Source: Acestrorhynchus altus | Taxonomy: Eukaryota; Chordata; Actinopteri; Characiformes; Acestrorhynchidae | Assembly (NCBI GenBank): GCA_034509495.1 | Contig: CM067512.1 | Span: 5,506,459 to 5,570,458 of the forward strand | Reading direction: 5' to 3' | DNA: 64,000 nucleotides | Shown: one piece after another, positions 53,201 through 64,000 of the stretch | How the letters are laid out: every line of letters begins with the position of its first letter | Position numbering within the stretch: position 1 is the stretch's first letter | The notes under the pieces: generated by a model | Told to the model about the DNA's origin: nothing | What the model saw: only the letters and a program-made list of their open reading frames with translations | Databases searched by the model: none | Translations under genes and position numbers: made by a program

Positions 53201-56200
53201 GACATGGTGTTTATTTTGTGATAAAATTATGGTAAACGTTAGCAATATTGATTATTCTACACATACAGAAGTCATGTCTCTCAGTATGGCACCAGTTTTA
53301 ATGCAACATGCCAGACGGAGTTGTAGAGGTTCCTAATGGTGTCCTGTGATAATCCATCCCATGCAGTTTGGATATTCTCACATGCTGAAAATGCATTCAA
53401 TCATCCCACATATTTTCAAACAGATAGGTCTGGTCATATCTGTGTCTTCAAAGCGAGCTCTTTAGACGGCAGCAGTATGTGGACGAGTGCTGTCCTGTTG
53501 GAAGAGAGCACTGCAGTGTACGTTCAGAAAAGGTAGGACCACTGTTGGCAGGACCTCGTTAATGTAACATTGGGCTGTCAAAATGCCTGTAATGAAGGCC
53601 AAAGGTGATCGGGCATCGTGTGAAACTGCACCTGACACCATGCCTTGTGAACATACGGTGCTGACCACGGTGCCTCCATTACATCATTACACCCGTGTGT
53701 TGGAACTGATCGATTCCTGCTGTGTGTAAGCATTGTTTTGCACTTCTGGACATATTGTGTATGTCTACATGATTCAGGTGTATATCTGCATGTGTGTACG
53801 TGTGTGTGTGTGCACATGCACGTGTGTGTGTTAGTTACCTGTTTGATAGTGAAGTCGTTGATGAGGTGGTGGTTGTGTTCGTTCAGGCTGCAGTGGAGTG
53901 TGACGCAGTCGGAATGGAAGAGCAGGTCCTGCAGGGTGTTGACCCGCTGCAGTCCCAGTGCACGCTCCATCCCATCAGACAGATACGGGTCATAGAAGAT
54001 CACATTGAATCCAAATGCTTTGGCCCTCAGAGCAACAGCTTGACCCACACGCCCTGAACGCACACAGATAAAACATCTAAAGACCTCTAATGACTTCTGA
54101 GTGCTTTAGTTTCCTCCTCCTTTAAACGCCATTAAATGATCCTTCCTCTGCCTAATGAATAAAAAAATGCTCTCAGTATGTCTCACTTGCATTAATGGTG
54201 ATTTGTGATCTCAAGGTTCATAGTCTGAACTCTACAGTATATGCTATAGATAGATATCTAGATATATAGAATATCTAGATATATAGAAATTCGCTGGTAG
54301 AATCCAAAATTCCTAGTTCTACCAACAATGACACACTGTCCCAGACCTGAGGCAGATCAGTCCCAAACCATGACACTGCCACCCCCATGCTTAACAGTCA
54401 AATGTATGCAGTATAAATTGCTGCTGTAGATTACTCTACACGTCTACTCTACATGTCGATTTCTCCTGCTCACCAAGGCCGATGATGCCGAGTGTCTCCC
54501 CTCTGATACGGGCAGCGCCGGACGCCACCTCCCGAATCTGCTCCACACTCTGGACTCTTGTGCCCTCACGGAGAGCCTGGTGAAGCCAGGTGGTGCGTCT
54601 GTACAGGTTGAGGATGTGACACATCGTGGAGTCGGCTGTCTCCTCCACTGAAGCCGATGGCATGTTACAGACTGCTATTCCTACCGATCACATAAACATG
54701 AACATCTGTTACTGTGAGGGCATTCGCACTGTTCTCGCTGGGCTTTTGTTTACTGGGTTCTGTGACCAGTTACAGGTACAGTTAAATGTTTCAGTGTTGG
54801 GAACGTGTCCCGAAATACACAACACTATTCGCATCTCACACACAGGCTGACGAGAGAGGGTTACCTAACTCTCCGGCAGATTTAATGTCGATATTGTCAA
54901 AGCCGCTTCCGATGCGGACGATGATTCGAAGTGCTTTGAATTTCTCCAGGTCCTCTCGCATGAGTGTGATGGTGTGGTACATGAGTGCACCCACAGCTTC
55001 ATTCAGGACCTGTGTTCAACAATACACACAGTGGGGTCATATAACAGTCCAATACACACCTTTACACTCTTGCCCAGTGTACACTCTTCTTAGCTAACAA
55101 GTGCTTTTCAAACTATGCAGACATTTTACTGAGAGCCTCAGGTATGACAGCTTTATCCCAGCTCGATTTTTTTGTGCTTCTCTTGGCTTGAATAGCTGGG
55201 TAGTTCTTCAATTAGGGGCATCGGTATGTCCTCAGGTTACAAATTCATATTAGAAACACATTATTACAAAATAGCTTAGTTATTAAATGTATTATCTATT
55301 GCACCAATAAAAAAATGCCTCAAAGCATCTGTTTTATTACGTTTTAAACATCAATACATCAAAACAACAACTTCAGCCTTGTGATATGTTTTATATTAAC
55401 TTAAAAAGACACTTGCATTATTTATGTTCAAATCTACAGAACTAGATGTCTGTAATGGTAACACTTGTGTAGCCATGGAAAAAAGACAGGTTAACACGTC
55501 AGCCATAAGAGGAGAGTGACATTTCAATGTCTGGAAATATGAGTCATTGAATTTTAGTTTAATTAAGTTTAATTATGCGTTCCTTCTAATCATGGAGTAC
55601 ACTTACGCAGTATCATTACCATCTATAACACTTCAGTAATATTAAAGGGAAGAAAGTTATTATTTAACAATTGTTATTTATATAAATTATGAATTGTAGT
55701 GTCAGGAAATCCTGTGTAGTGTCAGGAAAAACTGACTGGTTATGACACCTGGTAATGGTAATGCAACATGATCTTATGTCCACATAGGTTTATAATTTTA
55801 GTCCAAAAATACAACAGTAAGGTATTTGCTTGTCTATTCTCAAAGAAGAACTGTTGAAGAAATTCCTGCTGTTTACACGCTGTTATTTTTAGCTAATTAA
55901 AAAGAAAACAATGGAAAAAAGGTAGGAATTCATCATGATACTACAGTAGGTTTAGAATAGGGTTTAAGGTTAGGTGTAGGTGTAATTTAAGGTGTAGATT
56001 AAAGTGTAGATAAAGTTTAGGTGTAGATAAAGGTAATCAGATTACATATTTCTAATTTTGGCTTGATTACAGTAACGTAGGCTTTGACAATACATCTCAC
56101 TTTTTTGAGCTGATTCAATGTTGGTGTTTTCAATCAGAGATCAGGCCCAGGTCACACTGCTTGTCACTGGCCATGCTTTCTCCTTATATCACAACTAAAA

Positions 56201-59200
56201 ATGATGGGATGGCAGCAGTTCAAAAAGAGGCACATGTATCAGAGAAAGCATGTGCTTGTCTTCACCCTTCTGGTCAGGAGCATCCTATGTGATAGGGGGA
56301 GAGTCCTAAATTTGGCCACATTAAGGCTTATCACTCAGTACCTTCAGGGATTTCAATGCAAACTGCTGGGGTTGTGCTTAGGTCAGGAAAGTGTGTGGAG
56401 ACACTGGCTTTTTAAGAGGTTCGATATGGACATAAGACATCAGTAGAGATATAGAGAATACAGACAAACGAGTTAAATAAATAAAAAGGTCATGAACCCT
56501 TTGGACTGAGCTGAACTCCTGCACTATGCCAGTTAATAATAATTAATAAATATATATTTTTGTTAACTCTATATAGGCTCCATTTTGGCCAACATTAAGC
56601 TGCTACTTTAAAGCATGCAAACATCATCCTGAAATGACTGTAAATTTTGTTTTTCAAAAATGAATATGACAAAAAGCCTTCAATTATGCATCCACTATGA
56701 TTTCTACACAGTTCAAGTGAAGGCACTTCAATGGAATTATGCTCCTCCATCTGGGTGGCATCATTCAATTTCCGTGGCCTACTGCTATTCTGATATCCTG
56801 ACCACCGAATGCTATTACTCTCACTTCTGAAGAACGTGTATGGCGTCATGGTGAGCGGAGCTCTCAGCTGATCTGAATGAGCAGTGAATTGCTTGGCTGA
56901 AGCCTTCAGTTCCTCATTCATGCCTCCCACATCAGCTCCCGATTCACCTACACTCCTGCAGTGTTTAACAAAACCTGACCTTGAAATGGAGGAAAAAACT
57001 CAGACCTACTCGAAATAAATCTTCCTTTTCATTTCCAAACTGTAATAAGCTCCAGTTGTCTTGTTTAATATGTGTCAGCTATATATTCAGTGACCTTATT
57101 TACACTAGTGCTGCTGTGGCCCGTCTGAAGCAGCACTCGTTTTGTTGTGTTTCAGCCGTTCTGCTCCATTAGACACAGCACTGAAACCATTTCAGCTACA
57201 ATTCCACAGTTTATTATCCTTTAGGTTCACCAGAGTCAACTTTAAAGTGCTTTTATGGTCCTGCTTTATATTAACTGTCTCAAAAACATGTACCATGTAA
57301 TTACATACTATACCTCCAAATGTTGGACACCCCTTCAAATAAATGCACTCAGGTTGCACCCACTGCTGACACAGACATGCAAATGCACACAGCTTGCTGC
57401 TGCACTTCATTTGTCACGGTTATTTTCCATTTCTTTGTGTGGGTTTATGCACCAAAAACAATCATAAGACCTTCTAACAAAATCTCTCCTGCCTGTGTCT
57501 TTAAGACAGATTTATCTAAATGAGCTCACTTTCTATTGGCTGCCCTGTACAGTGCACATGCAAGAAGCTGTCTGGGTTTAAACACACTTCAACACTTGTT
57601 TGCGGGCGAGGTCAAACTGCTGTAGGCCGAACAGATGGATGATAACCTTGTATGTTAATACCTTGGAATTTGTGACATTGCAGTTTCTGGAGTATAGACC
57701 CCTCATTAACGATTAACATCCACTATTCTGGATGTTCATGAATTGGGTTTTTAAAACAATTTAAGTCAATTAAAGTCAATTAATTTAAGTAAATTCTAGC
57801 AAATAAATGTATTGTTCTCCAAAGCAGAGGAGAACTAATGTGTTTACTTGGATCTTTTATGATGTGATCTGGTAAAAACACTGTTATTCCTTAAAAAATA
57901 TGCAATAAATATATATATATATATCACCGTCAAACCAATGTTAGGTACACCATGGTAATAAAAATTGGATAGAAACGATATCGTCTCGGCCCATATCCCA
58001 CTCTGTTTATATCCCAATAAAGATATAAATATCGTTGTATCACCCAGCCTTACTGAACAGAGAATCCCAACTAACTTCTAAATGAATTAATACCGAACTA
58101 ATTTCACCAGTAGCGTCTCCCCTTACATCAACGACTTTCTCCTGAAAATCAATCACACACGCAGCTCCAGATCTGTCAAACACTCAGCTATTCAACAGAC
58201 TTTCTACACTGCTGCAGAGACGGCAACAAGAAGCACAGTCATGTCTTATAAAACATAACACCAAGCAGCATCACGTCAACTACAGTTAATACTGTCTGAA
58301 GCTCGGTTTGTTCCACTGAGCTGTTTTCGGTTTTGACGGATGGTTGAAGTGAAGTAGACAGGGTTCACTGTGTCATGTAACACTGATTTTGATCCCAGTC
58401 AGACAAAAAGCCCTCCAGTCTATGAGAGCTTTTTTTCATGCTTGAGAGAACCAAGTAATATCCCTGTCTGTTCAGCTGGGGCAGCTTTAAACTGGTAAAA
58501 TAGCTGTGTTCATGCAGGCTCGTGAAAGAGAATAGAGAGGAAAAGCGGAGAGCCATCTGTCTCTGCAAGCCCTGGAAGAACACTTTTGAGACTCGACCTG
58601 GCATTCCTCCAACAGCAGGCAACATGTGCCAAGAGCAATCTGCAAATCAGCAGAAAAATGGACAGCAACAGCCTTATTTTAGGACCGATTGAGGGATTCT
58701 TCTATTCAGGAAGCATAAATATTCACATGTGGGAGAATATAAAACTTGTGTCATGAAAGAATGATTTATGAGAACTGGATGTCGTTCCTGCTCTTCCTGC
58801 TTAACAAAATAAATAGCAAATTATTTGATTTAGGGGTTCCTGGTTCCGTTTTCCTGACAATATAATTATGGTTTACTGACATTATAATTATGGTAGTAAA
58901 CTATAACTACTATCTAAGAAACAACTGTTAAACAGGCCACATGTGGTAATAATAATAAAAGTTTGGGGAGCAGGCTGGTGAGCCTAGCCCATATGTTTAA
59001 AAATATATAAAAAGACATACATTTTTATATTAATACTCTCAAAGTTACACATTACCTCCATTTCCCTGTTTACATCATCTGTGACGAATAAACAGATAGA
59101 AATGGTTGAAAATAAAAAATTAAATAACCTTGTTATGCTATGATTACATTACTGTAACAGTGAATAAACAGCTATATATATATAGTGTATATAAATATCT

Positions 59201-59802
59201 CAGCTCTATCTACTCTAGGTTTGCAGTTGCAGCGGTATGATGGTGCTCCATCTAATAGATGAGGTGGAAGTGTGACCATCCAACATCCTGACCTCACTAA
59301 TGGTCTTGTTGTTGAATGCAACCAGATCCTCGCAGCAATGCTCCAAAATATTGTAGAAAGCCTTCCCTGCACTGTAGCAACGGTTAATCCAAAAAAGCAG
59401 GATAAACCCTTTTTAACCCTCTTGATTTCAGAAGAAATAATGAATGAGCAGGTGTCCCGATAATTTTGTCCATGAAACTGATCATTAAAATAATAAGTGA
59501 AAAAAGAAGAAGAGTGAAATACCTTCTTCCTTGATACCGCAAAACTGTGGCATTTTCTGAGAGGGTTATCATACTGAACAGACTATCGTTAGTCTGTTTA
59601 CAGTAGTTTAGTTCCATCCGTTCACACTGCAGTTCTAAGGATTGTTATAGATTTAGACCGTTTTTGAATGAGGCACAAGACACGACAGCCAGTTAGAACA
59701 GAGGTCATTTACATATATCAGCCTTGTTGGCAGAAAGAATAAAACAGCCTGTACGGTCGATCGTAAACAGCAGTGAACAGCTGGAAAATGATGATGATGA
59801 TC

Positions 59803-59837
<35 letters not shown>

Positions 59838-60886
59838 TACTGTTGTTTGCTAAACTATGTGCATTTCATTCGTTTTTCTGCAAAATTACTATTTAAATGG
59901 AATATTTTTTTCTGACAGTGATGATATGATTTAGAATGAATTCATTTGTTCAGTATAATGAGCGCTGCGTATTCAGACTGATGTGTCTGGTAGGAATGCT
60001 TAGGGTACATTTGAGTCATGTAAGCGAACATTCAGGAAATGTGAGTCATGTGTTATTCATAGCAATGCTTAAAAATTGCACATAAAATAAATGTATGCAC
60101 AGTATTTAAAGCAGCAGCAACTGTCTAAGCCTCAAAATCAAGGGTATTAAAAAGGAGTCTGTCTGGTTTTGGAACATTGCTGTGGGGATTTGATGGCATT
60201 TTTCCAGAACATAAGTGAGGTCTTATACTAGTGTTGGAAAATGAGTTCCACAAATGGTACTGTAGCTCATCCCAAAGGTATTGGACAGAGCTCTATTGGG
60301 CATTGGGACCTTAGGCTCCACAGCATCTCATTCTATAGTGTTTATGGTAAATACAGAGTTGTGCAGTCTTCTCGAAGTACTTACGAGAACTACAAAATAT
60401 TCAGAAAAACAAAGTGTGATGTAATTTATCACAATTTCAATCATCGTTATTTTATCGTTATTTTTCCCACACTTATCTCAGTGTGACTAAACAATTGCGT
60501 AAGCCACCTTCGATGTCCTCCCCATTTCAAAAGACAAAAACAGTCCTCTATATCATGTTTGAGTGATGTGTAGGACACTGTTACAGTTAGGTTGTACTCC
60601 TTAAGGCTATGGTACAAAATGTCACTTCAAATGGCAAGCTTGTGGACAGCATTTTTGCAAACATGTCGTGCTTCTGAAAAACCTGTCCAACCTGTCAGAC
60701 TAGTTCAACTGTAAAGACAGGGTTTCTCTACCTTCTCGTGGATCTCCTGGGTGGACTGAGCATCACAGAAGGCCACTGTGGCCACATCCTTCAGGATAGG
60801 CATCTCCACCGTGCAGTCCCGGCCGTCCAGCAGCGCCACCAGTGGACGAGGGTGCATGGGCCCATTCATTATGGGAGGCCTGATGC
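50290..60886 (-). CDS. ctbp1: C-terminal binding protein 1 (first exon not in view)
   Basis: CtBP1 is an NAD(H)-sensing corepressor with a D-2-hydroxyacid dehydrogenase fold that recruits chromatin modifiers to PxDLS-bearing repressors. Eight exons join in phase: 60732-60886, 54865-55009, 54474-54680, 53839-54053, 52892-53022, 52654-52781, 51822-51933 and 50290-50476, giving 425 residues after a partial first codon. The Rossmann motif is 'GLGRVGQAVA'. The catalytic-type residues are the Arg of 'TARGGLVDE', the second Glu region of 'DVHETEP' and the His of 'TPHAAW'. 'RPPIMNGP', 'FDNIDIKSAG', 'LGIIGLG' and 'RVGQAVALRAKAFGFNV' favour CtBP1 over CtBP2. The C-terminal tail is proline-rich and ends NEQL, comparable to the PDZ-binding end of CtBP1. 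About 15 N-terminal residues lie on an exon upstream of 60887 that I could not find. Tc1-like and family 'A' elements sit in several introns. Confidence 0.95.
50578..51325 (-). mobile_element. Family 'A' element split by another insertion
   Basis: The left part (50578-50797, 'cactacatgtccacatgtt') and right part (51123-51325, ending 'cttttgtccacatagtgta') are the two halves of one inverted family 'A' copy. They are separated by about 325 bp with 'ccagatttattgtcattcgc', which resembles another dispersed fish repeat. It lies in the last ctbp1 intron. Confidence 0.75.
52020..52340. other. Very AT-rich intron sequence
   Basis: ctbp1 intron between exons 51822-51933 and 52654-52781; no feature beyond AT-rich low complexity. 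Confidence 0.5.
52343..52587 (+). mobile_element. Family 'A' element, right part
   Basis: 'ccactgctccacagctcatt' to 'tttggacatacagtgaa', same orientation as 4037-4529, in a ctbp1 intron. Confidence 0.75.
53310..53700 (-). mobile_element. Dead Tc1-like transposase, C-terminal half
   Basis: On the minus strand the translation reads 'INEVLPTVVLPFLNVHCSAL' then 'FQQDSTRPHTAAV', the Tc1-like QQDNxxPHTA region with Asn changed to Ser. The plus-strand 'gacggagttgtagaggttcc' is the complement of the family's C-terminal end. It lies in the ctbp1 intron between exons 52892-53022 and 53839-54053. Confidence 0.8.
57307..57396 (-). mobile_element. Family 'A' element, short fragment
   Basis: 'tactatacctccaaatgttgg' to 'gcaaatgcacacagcttg', the right terminal part in inverted orientation. 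Confidence 0.6.
59237..59475 (-). mobile_element. Family 'A' element, left part, inverted
   Basis: 'gatggtgctccatctaatag' to 'gagcaggtgtcccgataatt', reverse of the left half of 4037-4529. Confidence 0.7.
59803..59838 (+). repeat. (AAT)n microsatellite
   Basis: About twelve AAT units, in the long ctbp1 intron. Confidence 0.95.
60138..60330 (+). mobile_element. Family 'A' element, interior fragment
   Basis: 'gtattaaaaaggagtctgtc', 'ggaacattgctgtggggatt' and 'cccaaaggtattggacagag' follow the family order; both tips are missing. Confidence 0.65.
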
Positions 60887-61442
60887 CTGTACAGTAAGAA
60901 ATAACAAGCATTATTTGATTTGGAATGTTGTTGATCCAGTTGGAATTACAGGAATGTTTTGTAAATTAATTACATTTGCAAAGTAAGCATAGATGACAAA
61001 CAATTGATATCATGATATGCAGATGCATTATGCAATATATGCCCTGCCAACATTAATAAAATGATTAGACCCTAATTCATTTGGACATGTATATATAATA
61101 TATATATATAACCTGTGCATCATCATGACTAACTTGTAACATTAACGATTAACATTATTACGGCCTATAAGTGACTGTGTTTAACACACGTCTCCTAGCT
61201 TTATTAATCTATTTTAAGATTTAAAGCCATTTTGAAAGAATTTTGTTTACACTGGGAGTCTAACAAATCAGAAATTCACTACATAAGAAGGTTAAACGCA
61301 AAAATGTTTCAACTGCTTCATATAAAGCATGTACTTATTCAGTTTATATCAATGCACTAATTTCCATCAGGCACTGTATTACGCTAAACCCGCATTAACC
61401 ATGGTGTACAGGAACTATCAATCAATAAACCTGTATTTTCAC

Positions 61443-61478
<36 letters not shown>

Positions 61479-64000
61479 GGTAAAAGAAAACCAAAATATG
61501 AAAACTGCAACCAAATCAAATTGAATCAATAAGAAATAGTTAAAGTAAAGTAACATAACATTAAAAGCAGAGTACAAATAAGAAAATAAAAATAAAACAA
61601 TGATTAGTGATTAAATTAATCCCAATGATTAATATATATGATGAATAAAAATGATAAATATGGTAAAAAATTATAAAATGGTAAAAAAATAATAAAATGA
61701 AAAATAAAAGAAACAAAATGTACAGCATTCTGCTAGTTTTTAAACCCAGACAGCAACCATAAATCGTTCCATTGGACAGATGAGAGTGTTTACCACTGCT
61801 AGTCCACGCTATACATGCATTTACAACATCATCATTACAACAATTTAAAGTGGCCTTTTGTTTAGACCCTCTGCTTAACCACTGATGGATCGCCTCGAGA
61901 AAATGCTGAACAGAACGCCAGTGGACCGCCAACTTTGCTGTCCGCAGGCCAACGGTGGGCCACCAATCACTTGCTATCAGGGAAAGTGTACAACAAACGG
62001 TTTCCAGGCGGAACTGGGTTTGTAAAAACCAGTAAAGTTGCTTTCAAATGAGCACTACGACTGTTTTCTCAAATAAAACACTTTAGAGCGAGTTGCTGAA
62101 GGGATGCCGTACCCTTTCTCCAGATTCCAGCTGTCAGGATTTCTGCATCTGATGCAATTTCACCACTATATTAGGCAGAGTGTGAGAGCCTTATTGTTCC
62201 TGACTCTGAATGTCTTTTAATCCAACAATCTGTGACTGTCTGACAGTGCTAAATGCCTGCTGTCTCAGGCATTAACCCCGCTCAGATATACGCCTCCTTC
62301 AAATATTCATCTCTAACTAACCAGCCCAGAATTTAGCAAACGAATCTGACATGCTATGGCAACACGGACAAAATTCATACTGGAGATGCCTTTGAATCTG
62401 TCATTTCTGTGGTTTGTGTTCTGTGGTTTACAATCTGCATCTGACAGCCTCAATTAAAGCTGCTGGACTTGTAAAGGACTAAAGCCTCTCCTCACCCAGT
62501 ACAGGCTCGATCAATTCCATTCTGCTTGTGCAACGATTCACTGCAATACCAGCCATCTCTTGGAAACCGAGGCTACTGTGCACTTACCCCACAGAGGAGC
62601 AATACAGCCTTAAAAAGAGCAATGCTGCCCAACGGCCCTTTGGTTTTAAAAGGGTGAAATGTCAATAATACCGAGGAACAGGGATCTACCCTCAATGAAC
62701 TCCTCTATGTTCTCAGATTCACACAATTTCATTGTGGATCACATCTGAATAGGCCAGCACATCTCACTGGGCCGAGGGTGTTCAGGACCTCTCTATTCAT
62801 TCTCACATGTGAAAGAAAAAGGTAGACACATCCCACTTCATCACATCTCTACAATTACCTCATCCTCTCAAAGGAAATTACCGACTTCAATCATACACTC
62901 CCCATTCCCCAAATTCGAGGCTGAGAAGATGTCTGCAAATTGAGATGAATGCAGATTAAGAACTTATCTGAGGCTGCAGTAATGGCACTTATCATAATAA
63001 AGGAGAAGGTAATAAATGCAAGAACGTAGGAGTCGTTTGAGAAACAGCACTCACGTGGGCCTTTAAAAGAGCTGAATTCTGGTAGATTCACTACCTCCGT
63101 GCAATAAGAAAGTCTGAAACGGCCTCGCTTCAAGGGTAGACACAAACATTCAAATTCAAGGTTAGTCTCACAGGGAAGATTCCCAAAATAAAAGCACAGC
63201 CTGAAGAACAGGCACCGTACCTTCCTTTTACAGCCCACTGCTACTGATTCTACAGCAGTCCTGTCTAGACATAACCTAGTATCTCCACCATCGAAACATG
63301 ATTAATTAGTGCATAGATTAACAATTGGAAATACATAAACAATGGAATAAATGTACCTGTATGACTATTACTATGATTATATAACATTTATTTCTGTATA
63401 TATACACATAAATACAATAAAAGCACAGAGATTTTAGTGTCCAGCCTTGATCTTCTGGAATTCATAAATACTTAATAATAAGCACAGGCAGTATTTTATA
63501 CACTGTAAGGTATGTGTATATACATGTAATACGCTGTTACATTACAGTAATAATTCCATACCTCTCGACACAGAGCTGCAGTGGAAACATACAGCCTGAG
63601 CAGCTGTCATTCACACAAACAGGGAACGTGGAGGAAACCATTAAGGAGCCATAAGGCAACACGTCCACACATCTGCAGTGGGTCACTCTGGTGTGTGAGT
63701 GCGGGGCAGAGCTATATTAGTGTGAGATGTGGGGGTATCACGTGGACACGGGCTGAGTAGAAAAAGGAGCTTTCAGTAAGTCGACCTGAGACCAACGGAC
63801 TCCTCTGTAACTTTCATTACGGAATGAAGTGAAAGATAGAAATGGAATACAAGAGAGGCCATCACTTTACACGGCTGCTCCATCACAGACTGTGTCCAAA
63901 TAAGTCTCTAATACAAACGCAGCAATATCACAGAGCATTTTCAAACTGAAATCTGAAATTGTGGTTTCATATTTATCTTTCTTTTCCATTTTTTACGGAA
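60887..64000. other. ctbp1 upstream intron, no exon found
   Basis: I searched for the short N-terminal CtBP exon on the minus strand and did not find one. The stretch has a (TA)n run at 61446-61475 and an AT-rich block at 61480-61720. About 62000-63250 is of moderate GC and unique, and could include conserved intronic enhancers. Confidence 0.4.

Larger units (their letters stand above)
55010..60731. other. Long ctbp1 intron
   Basis: 5.7 kb between the first two visible coding exons. It holds three family 'A' fragments (57307-57396, 59237-59475, 60138-60330), a (AAT)n run at 59803-59838, and a loose 'aggtgtag' repeat at about 55945-56035. No other gene is supported; 58365-58625 is open on the minus strand without similarity. 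Confidence 0.6.

Overview
The window is vertebrate nuclear DNA, almost certainly from a teleost fish. It has spliced genes with GT-AG introns, many dinucleotide microsatellites, dead Tc1-like transposons, an RTE-type LINE end and dozens of short inverted-repeat elements. Nothing prokaryotic, viral or CRISPR-like is present. The genes were found by joining exons by hand and checking splice sites and reading phase. The long single-frame ORFs are mostly microsatellite or transposon products.

Layout: 1-22 kb holds no gene I can support. It contains Tc1/mariner remnants, copies of a short inverted-repeat element, microsatellites and a few GC-rich blocks that could be conserved non-coding elements. 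From 23.8 to 25.7 kb (minus strand) lies an unrecognised proline-rich gene of six phase-consistent coding exons (191 aa). From 27.8 to 29.4 kb (minus) lies a complete smim19 (107 aa). Head-to-head with it, 30.5-34.4 kb (plus) holds a five-exon gene for an AhpD-like alkylhydroperoxidase-fold protein (257 aa) with a mitochondrial-type N-terminus and a GC-AG intron. From 39.7 to 44.9 kb (plus) lies a PP2A B55 regulatory subunit gene, closest to ppp2r2c. Its last five exons are clean, but three earlier coding exons (40.7-41.4 kb) carry many small indels and two are cut exactly at microsatellites. From 50.3 to 60.9 kb (minus) lies ctbp1, with eight clean coding exons down to the stop; its first coding exon was not found and is probably beyond the right edge.

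ppp2r2c and ctbp1 are tail to tail, separated by about 5.4 kb of transposon remnants. smim19 and the AhpD-like gene may share a roughly 1 kb promoter region with two inverted CCAAT boxes. The genes have no obvious common pathway: B55 directs PP2A, CtBP1 is an NAD-sensing transcriptional corepressor, SMIM19 is a small one-pass membrane protein, and the AhpD-like protein is probably a mitochondrial redox enzyme.

The points most worth following are the damaged ppp2r2c exons (local assembly error or real decay), the orphan six-exon gene, the AhpD-like gene, and a direct duplication of the smim19 3' flank about 5 kb away.
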